Positions 1 through 8,008 of a stretch of 44,022 nt of DNA are shown one piece after another (the stretch's first letter is position 1; each line of letters opens with the position of its first letter). This DNA is from Lachnospiraceae bacterium (GTDB lineage Bacteria > Bacillota > Clostridia > Lachnospirales > Lachnospiraceae), in contig JAHAYJ010000054.1 in the NCBI GenBank assembly GCA_018384375.1, positions 1-44,022 of the forward strand, read 5' to 3'. The notes below the pieces were generated by a model, which saw nothing but the letters and a program-made list of their open reading frames with translations, made no database searches and was not told the origin of the DNA. Position numbers and translations under genes: made by a program.

Positions 1-2
1 AT

Positions 3-239
3 GATACAGTAGTGGGAATGGATCCGTACCTGGAGCTGTCAGCTTATAAAGGTCCGGTTTTGATTCTGCAGGGGATGGATGACAAAATCGTGGATTATTC
101 TTATGCCATTCGCGCACAGGCAAACTATGAGAAAGGACAATGTCATCTGCAACTGATCCAGCAAATGGGACACGGCTATGATAAGCAGCAACAAAAAAGT
201 ATGGTCGAAGCCATAAGACAATTCCTTGCAGGCGTGTAA
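3..239 (+). CDS. alpha/beta hydrolase, C-terminal part (cut by window start)
   Basis: The frame is open to the left edge, so only the last 78 codons or so are visible. The segment VLILQGMDDKIVDYSYA is the strand and loop carrying the acid residue of a serine alpha/beta hydrolase (GxxD). The MGHGYD segment near the end carries the probable catalytic His. The nucleophile elbow lies outside the window. This is typical of esterases or lipases of the prolyl-oligopeptidase-like group; the substrate cannot be told. It converges with the next gene, whose stop codon is only 2 bases away. Confidence 0.75.
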   Translation, partial: DTVVGMDPYLELSAYKGPVLILQGMDDKIVDYSYAIRAQANYEKGQCHLQLIQQMGHGYDKQQQKSMVEAIRQFLAGV

Positions 240-241
240 TA

Positions 242-904
242 CTATGGAGAAGGCTTTTGTTTCTCATCCTTCAGCTTTTGAGCCTGGTTTTTCCACTTCT
301 TAACAGGTGCCTTTTTCCACAGTCCAATGATCCATACAATGCTGAATATGGAAACAAACACACCGACAACAGGTACGAGAATCAATAGAACAATGCTGAC
401 TGCAAGAAGGAGGATCGTTCCAATGATATAGCCGGGAAGAACCTTGCGGTAATCATCGGTCTGATAAACTAAGCCAACCTGATCCCCCTTAATCTGACTG
501 GTTTTGCTGGTGTTAAGATGGGAACCGTAAAGGGCTTTATTTTGCTGCCAGCCGTCTTCTGCCGTTTGATGATATTGATGAATGACAGTATGGATTTCTC
601 CACTGTCGTCATTCCAATCGGGTTGGGGATTTTCTTGTACTGTTTGCGCTTCTGCATCGGATGTTTGATTGAAACAAGCCATTTCCTCAGTAATTCTTGC
701 CTGTTCATTCTTCTTCGCTTTGCGGAATAACAGAAAGGAAACAATTAATAAGACTGCCGGGACTGGCAGTAAAATAAAAAAGGCACCGATGCTTCTGCTG
801 TTGCCGGCTATACCTAACAGGCATAGTAGGATACCGCCTCCTGCGCATCCAATGACTGTTGCTGCATTTCGTAACCATGATTTGGGCTTTCTTTTTCGGC
901 TCAT
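242..904 (-). CDS. hypothetical membrane protein, about four membrane segments
   Basis: A 220-residue protein I cannot place in a family. Two hydrophobic segments lie near residues 13-33 and 38-60. A soluble, acidic and Gln-rich middle (about 65-150) follows, then two close hydrophobic segments (about 156-195) and a Lys-rich tail. By the positive-inside rule the basic N-terminus, the RKAKK after segment 2 and the C-terminus are probably cytoplasmic, which would put the soluble middle inside. The ATG at 904 has GGAGG 7 bases upstream, and a good sigma-A promoter lies just before it. It is a single-gene unit divergent from the alanine symporter. Function unknown. Confidence 0.75.
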   Translation of the reverse strand: MSRKRKPKSWLRNAATVIGCAGGGILLCLLGIAGNSRSIGAFFILLPVPAVLLIVSFLLFRKAKKNEQARITEEMACFNQTSDAEAQTVQENPQPDWNDDSGEIHTVIHQYHQTAEDGWQQNKALYGSHLNTSKTSQIKGDQVGLVYQTDDYRKVLPGYIIGTILLLAVSIVLLILVPVVGVFVSIFSIVWIIGLWKKAPVKKWKNQAQKLKDEKQKPSP

Positions 905-928
905 AATATTTCCTCCGTTTATGCTTTT

Positions 929-957
929 AGTATAATTTTTATTGTGGTAAAATGCAA
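929..957 (-). promoter_or_regulatory. sigma-A-type promoter of the membrane protein gene
   Basis: On the minus strand TTGCAT (957-952) and TATACT (934-929) are separated by 17 bases. The predicted start of transcription is about 18 bases before the ATG at 904, leaving a short leader with GGAGG. Confidence 0.6.
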
Positions 958-1025
958 TTATTTATATAGAATTTATAATGTAGACGTCTTATAATATAAC
1001 AAAGACAACGAATGGAGGGGCAGTT

Positions 1026-2567
1026 ATGCAAGGCATTTTTGAATCGATTAACGGTATTTTTTCATTTGTGGGACCTTTGTCAGATTTCCTGTGGGATTTT
1101 CCGACAAATTTTGAGTGGTATGCATCAATTCCATTGCTTGGCAATTTTTCATTCGCCATCATTTTACTTTTGGGTTCCGGAATCTTTTTCAGTTTCCGCC
1201 TTGGATTTATTCAGGTGACACATTTTAAGAAGGGAGTTAAGACGATGACGGAAAAGAGAAAGGTGGAAATCGGCATTTCGCCGCTTGCCGCTTTTCTCCT
1301 AAGCTCGGCCATGCGTGTAGGCCCCGGAAACATTATCGGTGTGACCGGTGCAATAGCAGTGGGCGGTCCAGGTGCACTTTTCTGGATGTGGGTTTCCGCT
1401 TTTTTTGGGATGGCGGTAGCTTATATGGAAGGTGTGCTGGCACAGATCTTTAAGGAAAAGAAGGATGATGAGTTTGTCGGAGGGCTTCCGTTTTACGGGA
1501 GAAAGCTGCTGGGAAACAAGGTGTGGATCGGAGTGTTCCTTTCACTGCTTTATATTCTCTATGCGTTCTGCTGTCTCCCGGCACAGGGATTTAATGTGGT
1601 ATCTTCTATTGGAAGAATGGCAGAGATTGTGAGCGGGGCATCAATTCCGACAGATTCTGCTTTCTATTATGTGGTTGGTGCGGGAATCATCCTGATAACA
1701 GCGGTTGTTGCTTTTGGCGGAATCAAAAAGGTTACGAAATGGACAGATAAGATGGTCCCGGTCATGGCAGTGCTCTACATAGTGACGGTTTTAGTCTTAA
1801 TTATCCTGAATATTAAGGCAATTCCTTACTTATTCCGCACGGTATTTTCGGGTGCATTTAAACCGGAGGCATTTTTTGGAGGCGTGTTCGGAACGGTGCT
1901 TGCCCAGGGTGTTAAGAGGGGACTGATGTCCAATGAAGCCGGACAGGGTACGATCACCATGTCAGCAGCGGCAGCGGACGCTGAGCATCCGTGTGAGCAG
2001 GGAATCCTGTCATCCATCGGCGTTTTCTTAGATACGATTGTCATCTGCACGCTTTCCGGCTTTGTTGTGATCATGGCGCATTGCTGGGAAGGGCCAAATG
2101 CGGAAGCCTGGGCTGCACTTGATAAGCTTCCCAAGTTTACAGAATCCGTTGCAGAACTGACGCCGGGGACAGCAGCAAATGCAATTATGACTTTCCTGGT
2201 TACGTTATGCTTCTGTATGTTTGCCTATACCTGTCTTCTGGGAATGATCAGCTTCTCAGAAATCGCAGCAAACCGGATCCGCAAGGACAATAAATTCATT
2301 AATGTGGTCAGAGGAATTGCGCTTTTTGTAGCTGCATTTGGAATTCTGTGTAATATTGCAGGACTGGAACTGGGAAATCTTTGGGCATTTTCGGATCTGG
2401 GGAATATTTTGATTGTATTTTTCAATGTTCCGATCGTTTATATTGGTTCCAAATATGTTTACCGCGCTACGAAGCATTATAAGGAAAACGATGGAACGCC
2501 GTTTACATCCCAAGTGATCGGAAGGAACGACTGTACATTTTGGGATGAGCGGGCAAAGGAAAAATAG
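1026..2567 (+). CDS. AGCS family sodium:alanine (amino acid) symporter
   Basis: A 513-residue polytopic membrane protein of the alanine or glycine:cation symporter family. It imports small neutral amino acids with sodium. The family signature is clear at about residues 95-150: GPGNIIGVTGAIAVGGPGA, then FWMW and AYMEGVLAQ. Roughly ten or more hydrophobic segments follow. The NEAGQGT and SAAAADAEHP region matches the conserved loop of this family. The ATG at 1026 is preceded by GGAGGGG at good distance. The next gene follows after 35 bases with no terminator, so the two are probably cotranscribed. The exact substrate (Ala, Gly or another) cannot be read from sequence. Confidence 0.93.
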   Translation: MQGIFESINGIFSFVGPLSDFLWDFPTNFEWYASIPLLGNFSFAIILLLGSGIFFSFRLGFIQVTHFKKGVKTMTEKRKVEIGISPLAAFLLSSAMRVGPGNIIGVTGAIAVGGPGALFWMWVSAFFGMAVAYMEGVLAQIFKEKKDDEFVGGLPFYGRKLLGNKVWIGVFLSLLYILYAFCCLPAQGFNVVSSIGRMAEIVSGASIPTDSAFYYVVGAGIILITAVVAFGGIKKVTKWTDKMVPVMAVLYIVTVLVLIILNIKAIPYLFRTVFSGAFKPEAFFGGVFGTVLAQGVKRGLMSNEAGQGTITMSAAAADAEHPCEQGILSSIGVFLDTIVICTLSGFVVIMAHCWEGPNAEAWAALDKLPKFTESVAELTPGTAANAIMTFLVTLCFCMFAYTCLLGMISFSEIAANRIRKDNKFINVVRGIALFVAAFGILCNIAGLELGNLWAFSDLGNILIVFFNVPIVYIGSKYVYRATKHYKENDGTPFTSQVIGRNDCTFWDERAKEK

Positions 2568-2602
2568 CAGGAACTATGACATCATTTAGAGGAGGATGCG
2601 GG

Positions 2603-3154
2603 ATGCCACAGGAATTTTTGAAGGAAGGCGGATGTGCGAATAAAGAGCTGAAAGAGCGCTTTGAATTTAGAAATATTCTGCCGGAAGAAGCCGATCAGGC
2701 TGTCTTTATTGAAAAAATATGTTTTCCTCCGAATGAGGCATGTTCTGAAACAATGATGAAGGAAAGAGTTGCCGTGGCGTCTGATCTGTTTCTGGTTGCG
2801 GTTGATAAAAAGACGGGGAAGCTTGCAGGATTTTTGAATGGGCTTTCCACCAATGAAGCTTCCCTTCGGGATGAGTTTTTTACCGATGCCGGTCTGTATG
2901 ACCCGTCAGGGGAGAATATTATGGTGCTCGGACTTGATGTACTGCCGGAATACCGTGGGCAGGGACTGGCAAAAGAAATTATGTCCCGATATCTTAACCG
3001 GGAACGTGAAAAAGGTCGGAAAAGGGTAATCTTGACATGCCTGGATGCGAAGGTAAAGATGTATGAAAAGATGGGATTTCACAACAACGGAGTTTCCGGT
3101 TCGGTCTGGGGCGGAGAGCAATGGTATGAGATGAGCTGTACGCTGAATACCTGA
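2603..3154 (+). CDS. GNAT family N-acetyltransferase
   Basis: A 183-residue GCN5-related acetyltransferase. The core LGLDVLPEYRGQGLAKEIMSRYL (about residues 109-131) contains the acetyl-CoA pyrophosphate-binding motif A (Q/RxxGxG/A, here RGQGLA). The later KMYEKMGFHNNG is the usual C-terminal beta-bulge region. I place the start at the ATG at 2603, because GAGGAGG lies 5-11 bases before it. An upstream in-frame ATG at 2576 has no ribosome site. It is likely cotranscribed with the amino acid symporter and followed by a terminator. The acceptor substrate is unknown. Confidence 0.85.
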   Translation: MPQEFLKEGGCANKELKERFEFRNILPEEADQAVFIEKICFPPNEACSETMMKERVAVASDLFLVAVDKKTGKLAGFLNGLSTNEASLRDEFFTDAGLYDPSGENIMVLGLDVLPEYRGQGLAKEIMSRYLNREREKGRKRVILTCLDAKVKMYEKMGFHNNGVSGSVWGGEQWYEMSCTLNT

Positions 3155-3160
3155 AGAATA

Positions 3161-3190
3161 AAAACACGACACACAGTTGTCGTGTTTTTT
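3161..3190 (+). terminator. intrinsic terminator after the GNAT gene
   Basis: Stem AAAACACGAC (3161-3170) pairs perfectly with GTCGTGTTTT (3179-3188), loop of 8 bases, with the T run overlapping the 3' arm. It starts 7 bases after the GNAT stop codon. Confidence 0.85.
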
Positions 3191-3256
3191 ATAGTATCAT
3201 GATATTTATCAAAGGGGCAGTCATGAAAATATTGAGTGTATGAGGAGGAATTACTT

Positions 3257-3622
3257 GTGAGATATGAATGGATGGATGATTTTTTGATGAGCAAGCCGGG
3301 GGTAACCAGGGATTTGCAAAAAGATTGGAACTGGATACGTTATCAGATCGGTGGGAAGATGTTTGCAGCAATCTGTCTGGGTGATGATGATAAGCCGTAT
3401 TATATTACGCTGAAGCTTGACCCGGTAGAAGGAGATTTCCTGCGGCAGCAGTATGAGGATATCCTTCCCGGTTATTACATGAACAAAATGCACTGGAATT
3501 CCATTAAGCCGGATGGCGCAGTGCCGGATGAGCTGCTTAAGGATTTGTTGGATAAATCCTATCAGCTGGTGCTTTCCGGTTTCAGTAAGAAAAAACAGAA
3601 GGAGATATTGGAGAAAAATTAA
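3257..3622 (+). CDS. MmcQ/YjbR family protein
   Basis: A 121-residue small protein of the MmcQ/YjbR family (a double-wing fold related to some DNA-binding domains). Seen: a short N-terminal helix, KPGVTRDLQKDWNWIRYQIGGKMFAAI, a central ITLKLDP strand, the YYMNKMHWNSI segment, and the C-terminal helix LLKDLLDKSYQLVLSGFSKK. These positions match the family well. I choose the GTG at 3257, because GAGGAGG lies at 3242-3248. The longer frame from 3236 would start upstream of the ribosome site. Biochemical function of the family is not established. Confidence 0.85.
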   Translation: MRYEWMDDFLMSKPGVTRDLQKDWNWIRYQIGGKMFAAICLGDDDKPYYITLKLDPVEGDFLRQQYEDILPGYYMNKMHWNSIKPDGAVPDELLKDLLDKSYQLVLSGFSKKKQKEILEKN

Positions 3623-3683
3623 GAAGGGCAAGAAAGGCTGCTCCGGAGCGTTTAAAGACGGTGGTTCGCCATCCGATAAAAAG

Positions 3684-3711
3684 TTGACTTGCAAGGGAAA
3701 ACTGCTATACT
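3684..3711 (+). promoter_or_regulatory. sigma-A-type promoter before the zinc-ribbon membrane protein
   Basis: TTGACT (3684-3689) and TATACT (3706-3711) with a 16-base spacer. The -10 box lies inside the 5' arm and loop of the terminator-like hairpin at 3698-3733, so promoter and terminator overlap here. Confidence 0.55.
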
Positions 3712-3733
3712 CAAGCTATGGCAGTTTTCTTTT
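3698..3733 (+). terminator. terminator-like hairpin between the YjbR and zinc-ribbon genes
   Basis: AAAACTGCTATA (3698-3709) pairs with TATGGCAGTTTT (3717-3728) with one G:U pair and a 7-base loop, then CTTTT. It would end transcription of the MmcQ/YjbR gene while overlapping the next promoter. Confidence 0.6.
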
Positions 3734-3788
3734 GGGCTTATGGGAGATAACGCCAAATAAAATGATGAAAATACAGGAGATGAACAAG

Positions 3789-4382
3789 GTGGACATTGTT
3801 TACAAAATATTGGCAGCTATGGGGGCATTTTTTATCATGATAGGGCTTACGGTGAGCGCTATTTTTACGGCGATTGAAGGAGTCTCTGTTTTCGCATTGA
3901 TTCCAATGCTCTTTGTCGTAATCGGAATCGGTTTTGTCCTCGGTGTAGCTATTCAGAAGAATAAGAAAAGGAAGATTTTGCGCAAAGGGAAAAAATACGC
4001 TGCAAAAATTTATGGCTATGTAAAGGATACATCTATTCTTGTAAATGGCAGTTACCCCACCAATGTCAAAGTGCATTATTTTGATGAGAAACATGTGGAG
4101 AGGGAGGCAATCATCCCAACCGGATTTCCTACGGGTTCGAGTCAGTACGCGATCGGTATGACAATGGATATCTATGAGTATAAGGGAAAGTATAGTTGGG
4201 ACCCGGCATCGGTCAGAAATGAAGTGCTTAAGGGTGAGGCAGAATTGATGGATGATAAGCCGGTGGAACCGGAAAAGCTGAATCTGATTGCGGTTAATTG
4301 TCCCAATTGCGGAAGCTCCTTTCAGGCTGCAAAAGGCTATGCCAGCAAATGTCCCTATTGCGGCGGCTATATTAATGCATAG
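3789..4382 (+). CDS. membrane protein with C-terminal zinc ribbon (hypothetical)
   Basis: A protein of about 197 residues. Two hydrophobic segments (about residues 5-26 and 32-55) are followed by a basic stretch, then a beta-rich soluble part with AKIYGYVKDTSILVNGSYPT that resembles DUF3592-like domains. It ends in a zinc ribbon with two CxxC pairs (CPNCGSS and CPYCGG). The GTG at 3789 has AGGAG 9 bases upstream. An ATG at 3780 abuts the AGGAG and is less likely, and earlier in-frame codons overlap the YjbR gene. The hydrolase gene follows after 15 bases. Function unknown. Confidence 0.65.
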   Translation: MDIVYKILAAMGAFFIMIGLTVSAIFTAIEGVSVFALIPMLFVVIGIGFVLGVAIQKNKKRKILRKGKKYAAKIYGYVKDTSILVNGSYPTNVKVHYFDEKHVEREAIIPTGFPTGSSQYAIGMTMDIYEYKGKYSWDPASVRNEVLKGEAELMDDKPVEPEKLNLIAVNCPNCGSSFQAAKGYASKCPYCGGYINA

Positions 4383-4397
4383 GAGATTTCTATTAGT

Positions 4398-5318
4398 ATG
4401 AAAGCTTTTTTCGTTGTGCTGTGTATGGTAGTGATTTTTACGGCAGCACTATATTATCTGTATTACGCTATCTTCTGTTATCCGCTTAAAAAACGTTCGG
4501 ATGTGCATGATATCCCTGAAAGCAGACTGTACAAGATACATAGAAATAATATGCTGGAAGTGGTGAACGAGATGGAAAATACTCCTTTTGAGGAGGTCAG
4601 CATATGTTCGACTGACGGATACAGACTTTATGGGAAATTGTATCACATAAAGGAAAACGCACCGCTTATGCTCTTTTTTCATGGCTACCATGGTACGTAT
4701 GCGTGGGATGGATATGGTGTATTTCAAATCTGCAGAAATAATGGAATCAATATTTTAATGGTCGATGAGAGGACGCATGGAAAAAGCGAGGGGAAAGCCA
4801 CTACTTTCGGAATCCGGGAACGATATGATTGCAAATTGTGGACAGAATATGCAGTAAGCCGCTTTGGGGAAAAAACAGATCTGATTCTTGCGGGAGTATC
4901 CATGGGTGCAGCCACGGTTATGATGGCTTCTATGTTGGGGCTTCCTGAAAATGTAAGGGCAATTGTGGCAGACTGCGGGTTTTCTGAGCCCGCAGCAATT
5001 ATAAAGGAAACCATAAGGAAAATGAAGCTTCCCGTAAAGCCGTTTTATCTGCTTGTGAGCTTAGGAGCGCATGTTTTTGGTGGCTTTGATCTGAAGGAGG
5101 CTACAGCATTAAGTGCCGTAAAAAAGCTACAAATACCAATTCTGTTTATCCACGGAAAAGAGGATACTGTGGTTCCGCTTTCCATGTGCGAAGAGCTTTA
5201 TGAAAGCTGTGCCGGGAAAAAGGAGAAGCTGATCGTGGAAGAAGCGGATCACGCAAACAGTGCGGTGGTGGATTTTGAAGCTTACGAGAGAGCGGTAATG
5301 GATTTTTTGAATAGGTAA
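4398..5318 (+). CDS. membrane-anchored alpha/beta hydrolase
   Basis: A 306-residue serine hydrolase with an N-terminal hydrophobic anchor (about residues 3-27). The oxyanion/HG segment FFHGYHG lies at about 94-99. The nucleophile elbow GVSMG gives Ser168, HGKED gives Asp256, and EADHANS gives His285, so the catalytic triad is complete. The DERTHGKSEG segment at about 123-132 is typical of the BAAT/YqkD-like group of peptidase-S9-related hydrolases. AGGAG lies 12 bases before the ATG. It is probably cotranscribed with the zinc-ribbon membrane protein. Substrate unknown. Confidence 0.88.
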   Translation: MKAFFVVLCMVVIFTAALYYLYYAIFCYPLKKRSDVHDIPESRLYKIHRNNMLEVVNEMENTPFEEVSICSTDGYRLYGKLYHIKENAPLMLFFHGYHGTYAWDGYGVFQICRNNGINILMVDERTHGKSEGKATTFGIRERYDCKLWTEYAVSRFGEKTDLILAGVSMGAATVMMASMLGLPENVRAIVADCGFSEPAAIIKETIRKMKLPVKPFYLLVSLGAHVFGGFDLKEATALSAVKKLQIPILFIHGKEDTVVPLSMCEELYESCAGKKEKLIVEEADHANSAVVDFEAYERAVMDFLNR

Positions 5319-5411
5319 ACACCTATAGGAATTATAAAACATATATATTATGCAAATAATAACTTCCAGGATAATATTTTGGAGAAAGAGAAATTGTAAA
5401 TGGAGGTTATG

Positions 5412-5987
5412 ATGAAAAAGGATTACAGCAAGCTGTGGACCTTGTTCCGGTCCATGTTCGTGTTAAGTGCATGTACCTTTGGCGGAGGCTTTGTGATCGT
5501 CTCCCTGATGAAAAAGAAATTTGTAGAAGAACTGAAGTGGCTGGAAGAGGATGAAATGTTGGATGTGACGGCAATTACGCAGTCAGCACCGGGGCCGCTT
5601 CCGGTAAACGCATCTGTGATTATCGGTTATCGCATGGCGGGAGTGGTAGGATCATTAACCGCTATTCTGGGAACGATTCTTCCACCGATGATTATTATTT
5701 CTGTTATCTCTGTTTTTTATGAGCAGTTTAGAACAAACCCTTATATTGCAACTGCATTACAGGTGATGAGAGCCGGAGTTGCCGCCGTGATTTTTGACGT
5801 GGTGATCAACCTGGCGGCAAATGTCTTTAAGACAAAGAGAGCTTTATATATTGGCATGATGATTATTGCTTTTATTGCAACCTACCTTCTTGATGTGAGC
5901 GCTATGATCGTGATCCTGACCTGTCTGGGGATCGGATTGATTGACTTGGTGCTGACACTTAGAAAAAAGAAAAAGGAGGTAGTCTAA
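5412..5987 (+). CDS. chromate transporter family protein, first half (CHR domain)
   Basis: A 191-residue membrane protein with one CHR domain. Seen: SACTFGGGFVIVSLMKKKFVEEL (about residues 16-38), the TQSAPGPLPVNASVIIGYRMAG segment, and about five to six hydrophobic segments. Short CHR proteins normally act as pairs encoded side by side, as here with the next gene one base downstream. The start is the ATG at 5412 with GGAGG 5 bases upstream; the ATGs at 5400 and 5409 are poorly spaced. The family name comes from chromate efflux, but in anaerobes the natural substrate is often unknown. Confidence 0.9.
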   Translation: MKKDYSKLWTLFRSMFVLSACTFGGGFVIVSLMKKKFVEELKWLEEDEMLDVTAITQSAPGPLPVNASVIIGYRMAGVVGSLTAILGTILPPMIIISVISVFYEQFRTNPYIATALQVMRAGVAAVIFDVVINLAANVFKTKRALYIGMMIIAFIATYLLDVSAMIVILTCLGIGLIDLVLTLRKKKKEVV

Positions 5988-5988
5988 G

Positions 5989-6561
5989 ATGTTGTTATTA
6001 AAACTGTTTTTTGCATTTATTCAGGTTGGACTGTTCAGTGTAGGAGGAGGCTATGCCGCAATTCCGCTAATTCAAGAGCAGATAGTCAATATTTACGGAA
6101 TGATGACCCTGGAAGAATTCTCGGATCTGATCACAGTGGCTGAGATGACGCCGGGACCAATTTCCATTAATTCAGCAACCTTTGTAGGGATGCGGATTGC
6201 AGGAATCCCCGGCGTCTTGATCTGTTCCATCGGATGTATTATCCCGTCCTTCTGCATCTGTCTGACGTTGGCTCATTTCTATTATAAATATCGCTCTGTC
6301 AGCGGGGTGCAGATCGTGCTTGGCTCCCTGCGGCCTGCTGTCGTGGCGCTCATTGCATCGGCAGGAGCATCCATTCTTATGCTGGGGCTGTTTCAGGCGG
6401 AGCTCAAAGAGGTAGTGCTTGGTAACATCCGATATGTTGAACTTGGCATTTTTGTGATAGCTTTATGGATACTTCGGAAGTACAAGGTCAGCGCGATATC
6501 AATTATTTTGGGAAGCGGTATCGTGGGGACGATCATTTATGCGCTATTGGGGGCTGTATAA
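5989..6561 (+). CDS. chromate transporter family protein, second half (CHR domain)
   Basis: A 190-residue partner of the preceding protein. Seen: LFSVGGGYAAIPLIQEQIV near residues 15-33 and TVAEMTPGPISINSATFVGMRIAG near 51-74, the same GGG and PGP signatures as in the first half. AAGGAGG overlaps the end of the upstream gene, and one base separates stop and start, so translation is probably coupled. The gene ends only 15 bases before the convergent ferredoxin gene, with no clear terminator between. Confidence 0.9.
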   Translation: MLLLKLFFAFIQVGLFSVGGGYAAIPLIQEQIVNIYGMMTLEEFSDLITVAEMTPGPISINSATFVGMRIAGIPGVLICSIGCIIPSFCICLTLAHFYYKYRSVSGVQIVLGSLRPAVVALIASAGASILMLGLFQAELKEVVLGNIRYVELGIFVIALWILRKYKVSAISIILGSGIVGTIIYALLGAV

Positions 6562-6576
6562 ACAGGGTTCTGCTTT

Positions 6577-7182
6577 TTATTCCATGATCTGTCCGTCGGT
6601 CTTGACGGTAACGACCTGCCAGGGAATGAATTTCCCACTTGCCTTAAGGGCGCGCCTGGCGGCGTTCTCAATTCCTCCACAGCAGGGTACCTCCATTCGC
6701 ACGATGGTCAGGCTCTTGATATTGTTATTTGTAATGATCTGTGTAAGCTTTTCCGCATAGTCGCCTTCATCCAGCTTGGGACAGCCGATCAGGGTAATGC
6801 GATTGCGGATAAAACGGCTATGGAAGTCCCCATAGGCATATGCGGTACAGTCTGCTGCAATCAGAAGGTTTGCACCCTCAAAGTAGGGAGCATTGACTGG
6901 AACAAGCTTGATCTGTACCGGCCATTGTGACAGTTCCCCTCCCTTATGCATTTTTGCTTTGCGAACGGCCTCTTCATTGTAAGCGGGCGCTTCCCGCTCC
7001 TCAAAGCTGATGGCATTCGTAGGACAGGCAGGAAGGCAGTCTCCAAGACCGTCACAATAATCCTCTCTGGTTAAGGTGGCAATACCGTCAATCATTTGAA
7101 TTGCTCCTTCATGACAGGCGGTAGCGCATGCGCCGCAGCCGTTACATTTCTTGGCGTCAATCTTTATTATTTTTCTTATCAT
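6577..7182 (-). CDS. 4Fe-4S ferredoxin-domain protein
   Basis: A 201-residue protein with a ferredoxin-like N-terminus. The first cluster motif is CNGCGACATAC (Cys13, 16, 19, 23). The second is irregular: a Cys near residue 43, five residues, then CLPACP. After about residue 65 a domain follows with further cysteines in IGCPKLDEGDY and EVPCCGGIE. This architecture is a conserved anaerobe family often found next to Crp/Fnr regulators and hybrid-cluster proteins (family knowledge). No hybrid-cluster gene is in the window. It is divergent from such a regulator here and shares a palindromic control region. GGAGG lies before the ATG at 7182. Confidence 0.85.
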   Translation of the reverse strand: MIRKIIKIDAKKCNGCGACATACHEGAIQMIDGIATLTREDYCDGLGDCLPACPTNAISFEEREAPAYNEEAVRKAKMHKGGELSQWPVQIKLVPVNAPYFEGANLLIAADCTAYAYGDFHSRFIRNRITLIGCPKLDEGDYAEKLTQIITNNNIKSLTIVRMEVPCCGGIENAARRALKASGKFIPWQVVTVKTDGQIME

Positions 7183-7209
7183 AATGAATCCTCCGTTTTG
7201 AATATTTCA

Positions 7210-7239
7210 TTGACTTAAGCGTTATCAATATACTATGTT
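7210..7239 (+). promoter_or_regulatory. possible promoter of the Crp/Fnr gene
   Basis: TTGACT (7210-7215) and TATGTT (7234-7239), 18-base spacer. On the opposite strand TATATT (7232-7227) fits a -10 box of the ferredoxin gene that lacks a recognisable -35 box. Confidence 0.35.
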
Positions 7240-7253
7240 TTCTGAAAAATGTA

Positions 7254-7269
7254 TGTTGGAAATCCAACA
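7254..7269. promoter_or_regulatory. perfect palindrome, probable Crp/Fnr-type operator
   Basis: TGTTGGA-AA-TCCAACA is a perfect 16-bp palindrome ending at the ribosome site of the regulator gene. Its centre is about 41.5 bases upstream of the start of transcription predicted from the minus-strand TATATT box. That is the classic position for activation by Crp-family proteins. Confidence 0.55.
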
Positions 7270-7280
7270 AGGAGGAAAAG

Positions 7281-7952
7281 TTGAAACGTTACGAAGAACT
7301 ATATGACCGGATTCCGTTGTTTGAGGGCATTGAAAAAGAAAATCTGAAGAGGATGCTCAAGTGTCTGGAAATCCACATCATGGAATTCGGGCGTGGTGAA
7401 ATGATATTTCATGAGGGTGATCCGGCCGTGTACATTGGTGTTGTGCTTACAGGCAGTGTCCAAATTGTGCGGGATGACTATTATGGAAACAGAAGCATCA
7501 TAGCAACCATTCCTGCATTGCAGCTGTTTGCAGAGGCTTTTCCCTGTGCAAAGATATCGGCTTTGCCGATTGGCGTCTGTGCGGATACAGACACGACAGT
7601 TATGCTGATCGACTGTAAAAAAATTTTGCAGCCCTGCTGTAACGTCTGCGAATTTCATCATACCTTGATCTATAATCTTCTTCAAAACGTATCCCGGAAG
7701 AACCTTTTACTGAATCAAAAAATCGAGATCACCTCAAAAAAGACAACAAAGGATAAGCTGATGACTTTTCTGCTGGTGCAGGCCAAGCAGAAGGGAAGCA
7801 ATGCGTTTACCATTGATTATGACAGGCAGACACTTGCAGATTACCTGGGCGTGGAGCGCAGCGCTATGTCTGCGGAGATCGGGAAACTGCAGGAGGAAGG
7901 ATATATTGAGGTGAATCGACGGTTTTTCAGGATTTTGAGGGAGTGGGAATGA
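7281..7952 (+). CDS. Crp/Fnr family transcriptional regulator
   Basis: A 223-residue regulator. The cyclic-nucleotide-binding-like beta roll covers about residues 10-125 (GEMIFHEGDPAVYIGVVLTGSVQI), followed by the dimer helix and a winged helix at about 155-220, whose recognition segment is LADYLGVERSAMSAEIGKL. Cysteines cluster at 112, 119, 120 and 123 (CKKILQPCCNVC), with more at 28, 89 and 100. That suggests a metal, heme or Fe-S based redox or NO sensor rather than a cAMP sensor (inference). The start is TTG with AAGGAGG five bases upstream. It is divergent from the ferredoxin-like gene, its likely target. Confidence 0.88.
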   Translation: MKRYEELYDRIPLFEGIEKENLKRMLKCLEIHIMEFGRGEMIFHEGDPAVYIGVVLTGSVQIVRDDYYGNRSIIATIPALQLFAEAFPCAKISALPIGVCADTDTTVMLIDCKKILQPCCNVCEFHHTLIYNLLQNVSRKNLLLNQKIEITSKKTTKDKLMTFLLVQAKQKGSNAFTIDYDRQTLADYLGVERSAMSAEIGKLQEEGYIEVNRRFFRILREWE

Positions 7953-7979
7953 AAAAGAATATTTGCCGGTGATGGCATC

Positions 7980-8008
7980 TTGGCATCCTGAACAATGTTC
8001 AATATAAT
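7980..8008 (+). promoter_or_regulatory. sigma-A promoter of the TetR gene
   Basis: TTGGCA (7980-7985), 17-base spacer, TATAAT (8003-8008). The -10 box lies exactly between the two arms of a perfect inverted repeat, which explains how a repressor would block it. Confidence 0.8.

Noticed and set aside
7210-7228. FNR box in TTGACTTAAGCGTTATCAA
   Set aside because: The half sites are separated by too many bases for TTGAT-N4-ATCAA; the palindrome at 7254-7269 is far more regular.
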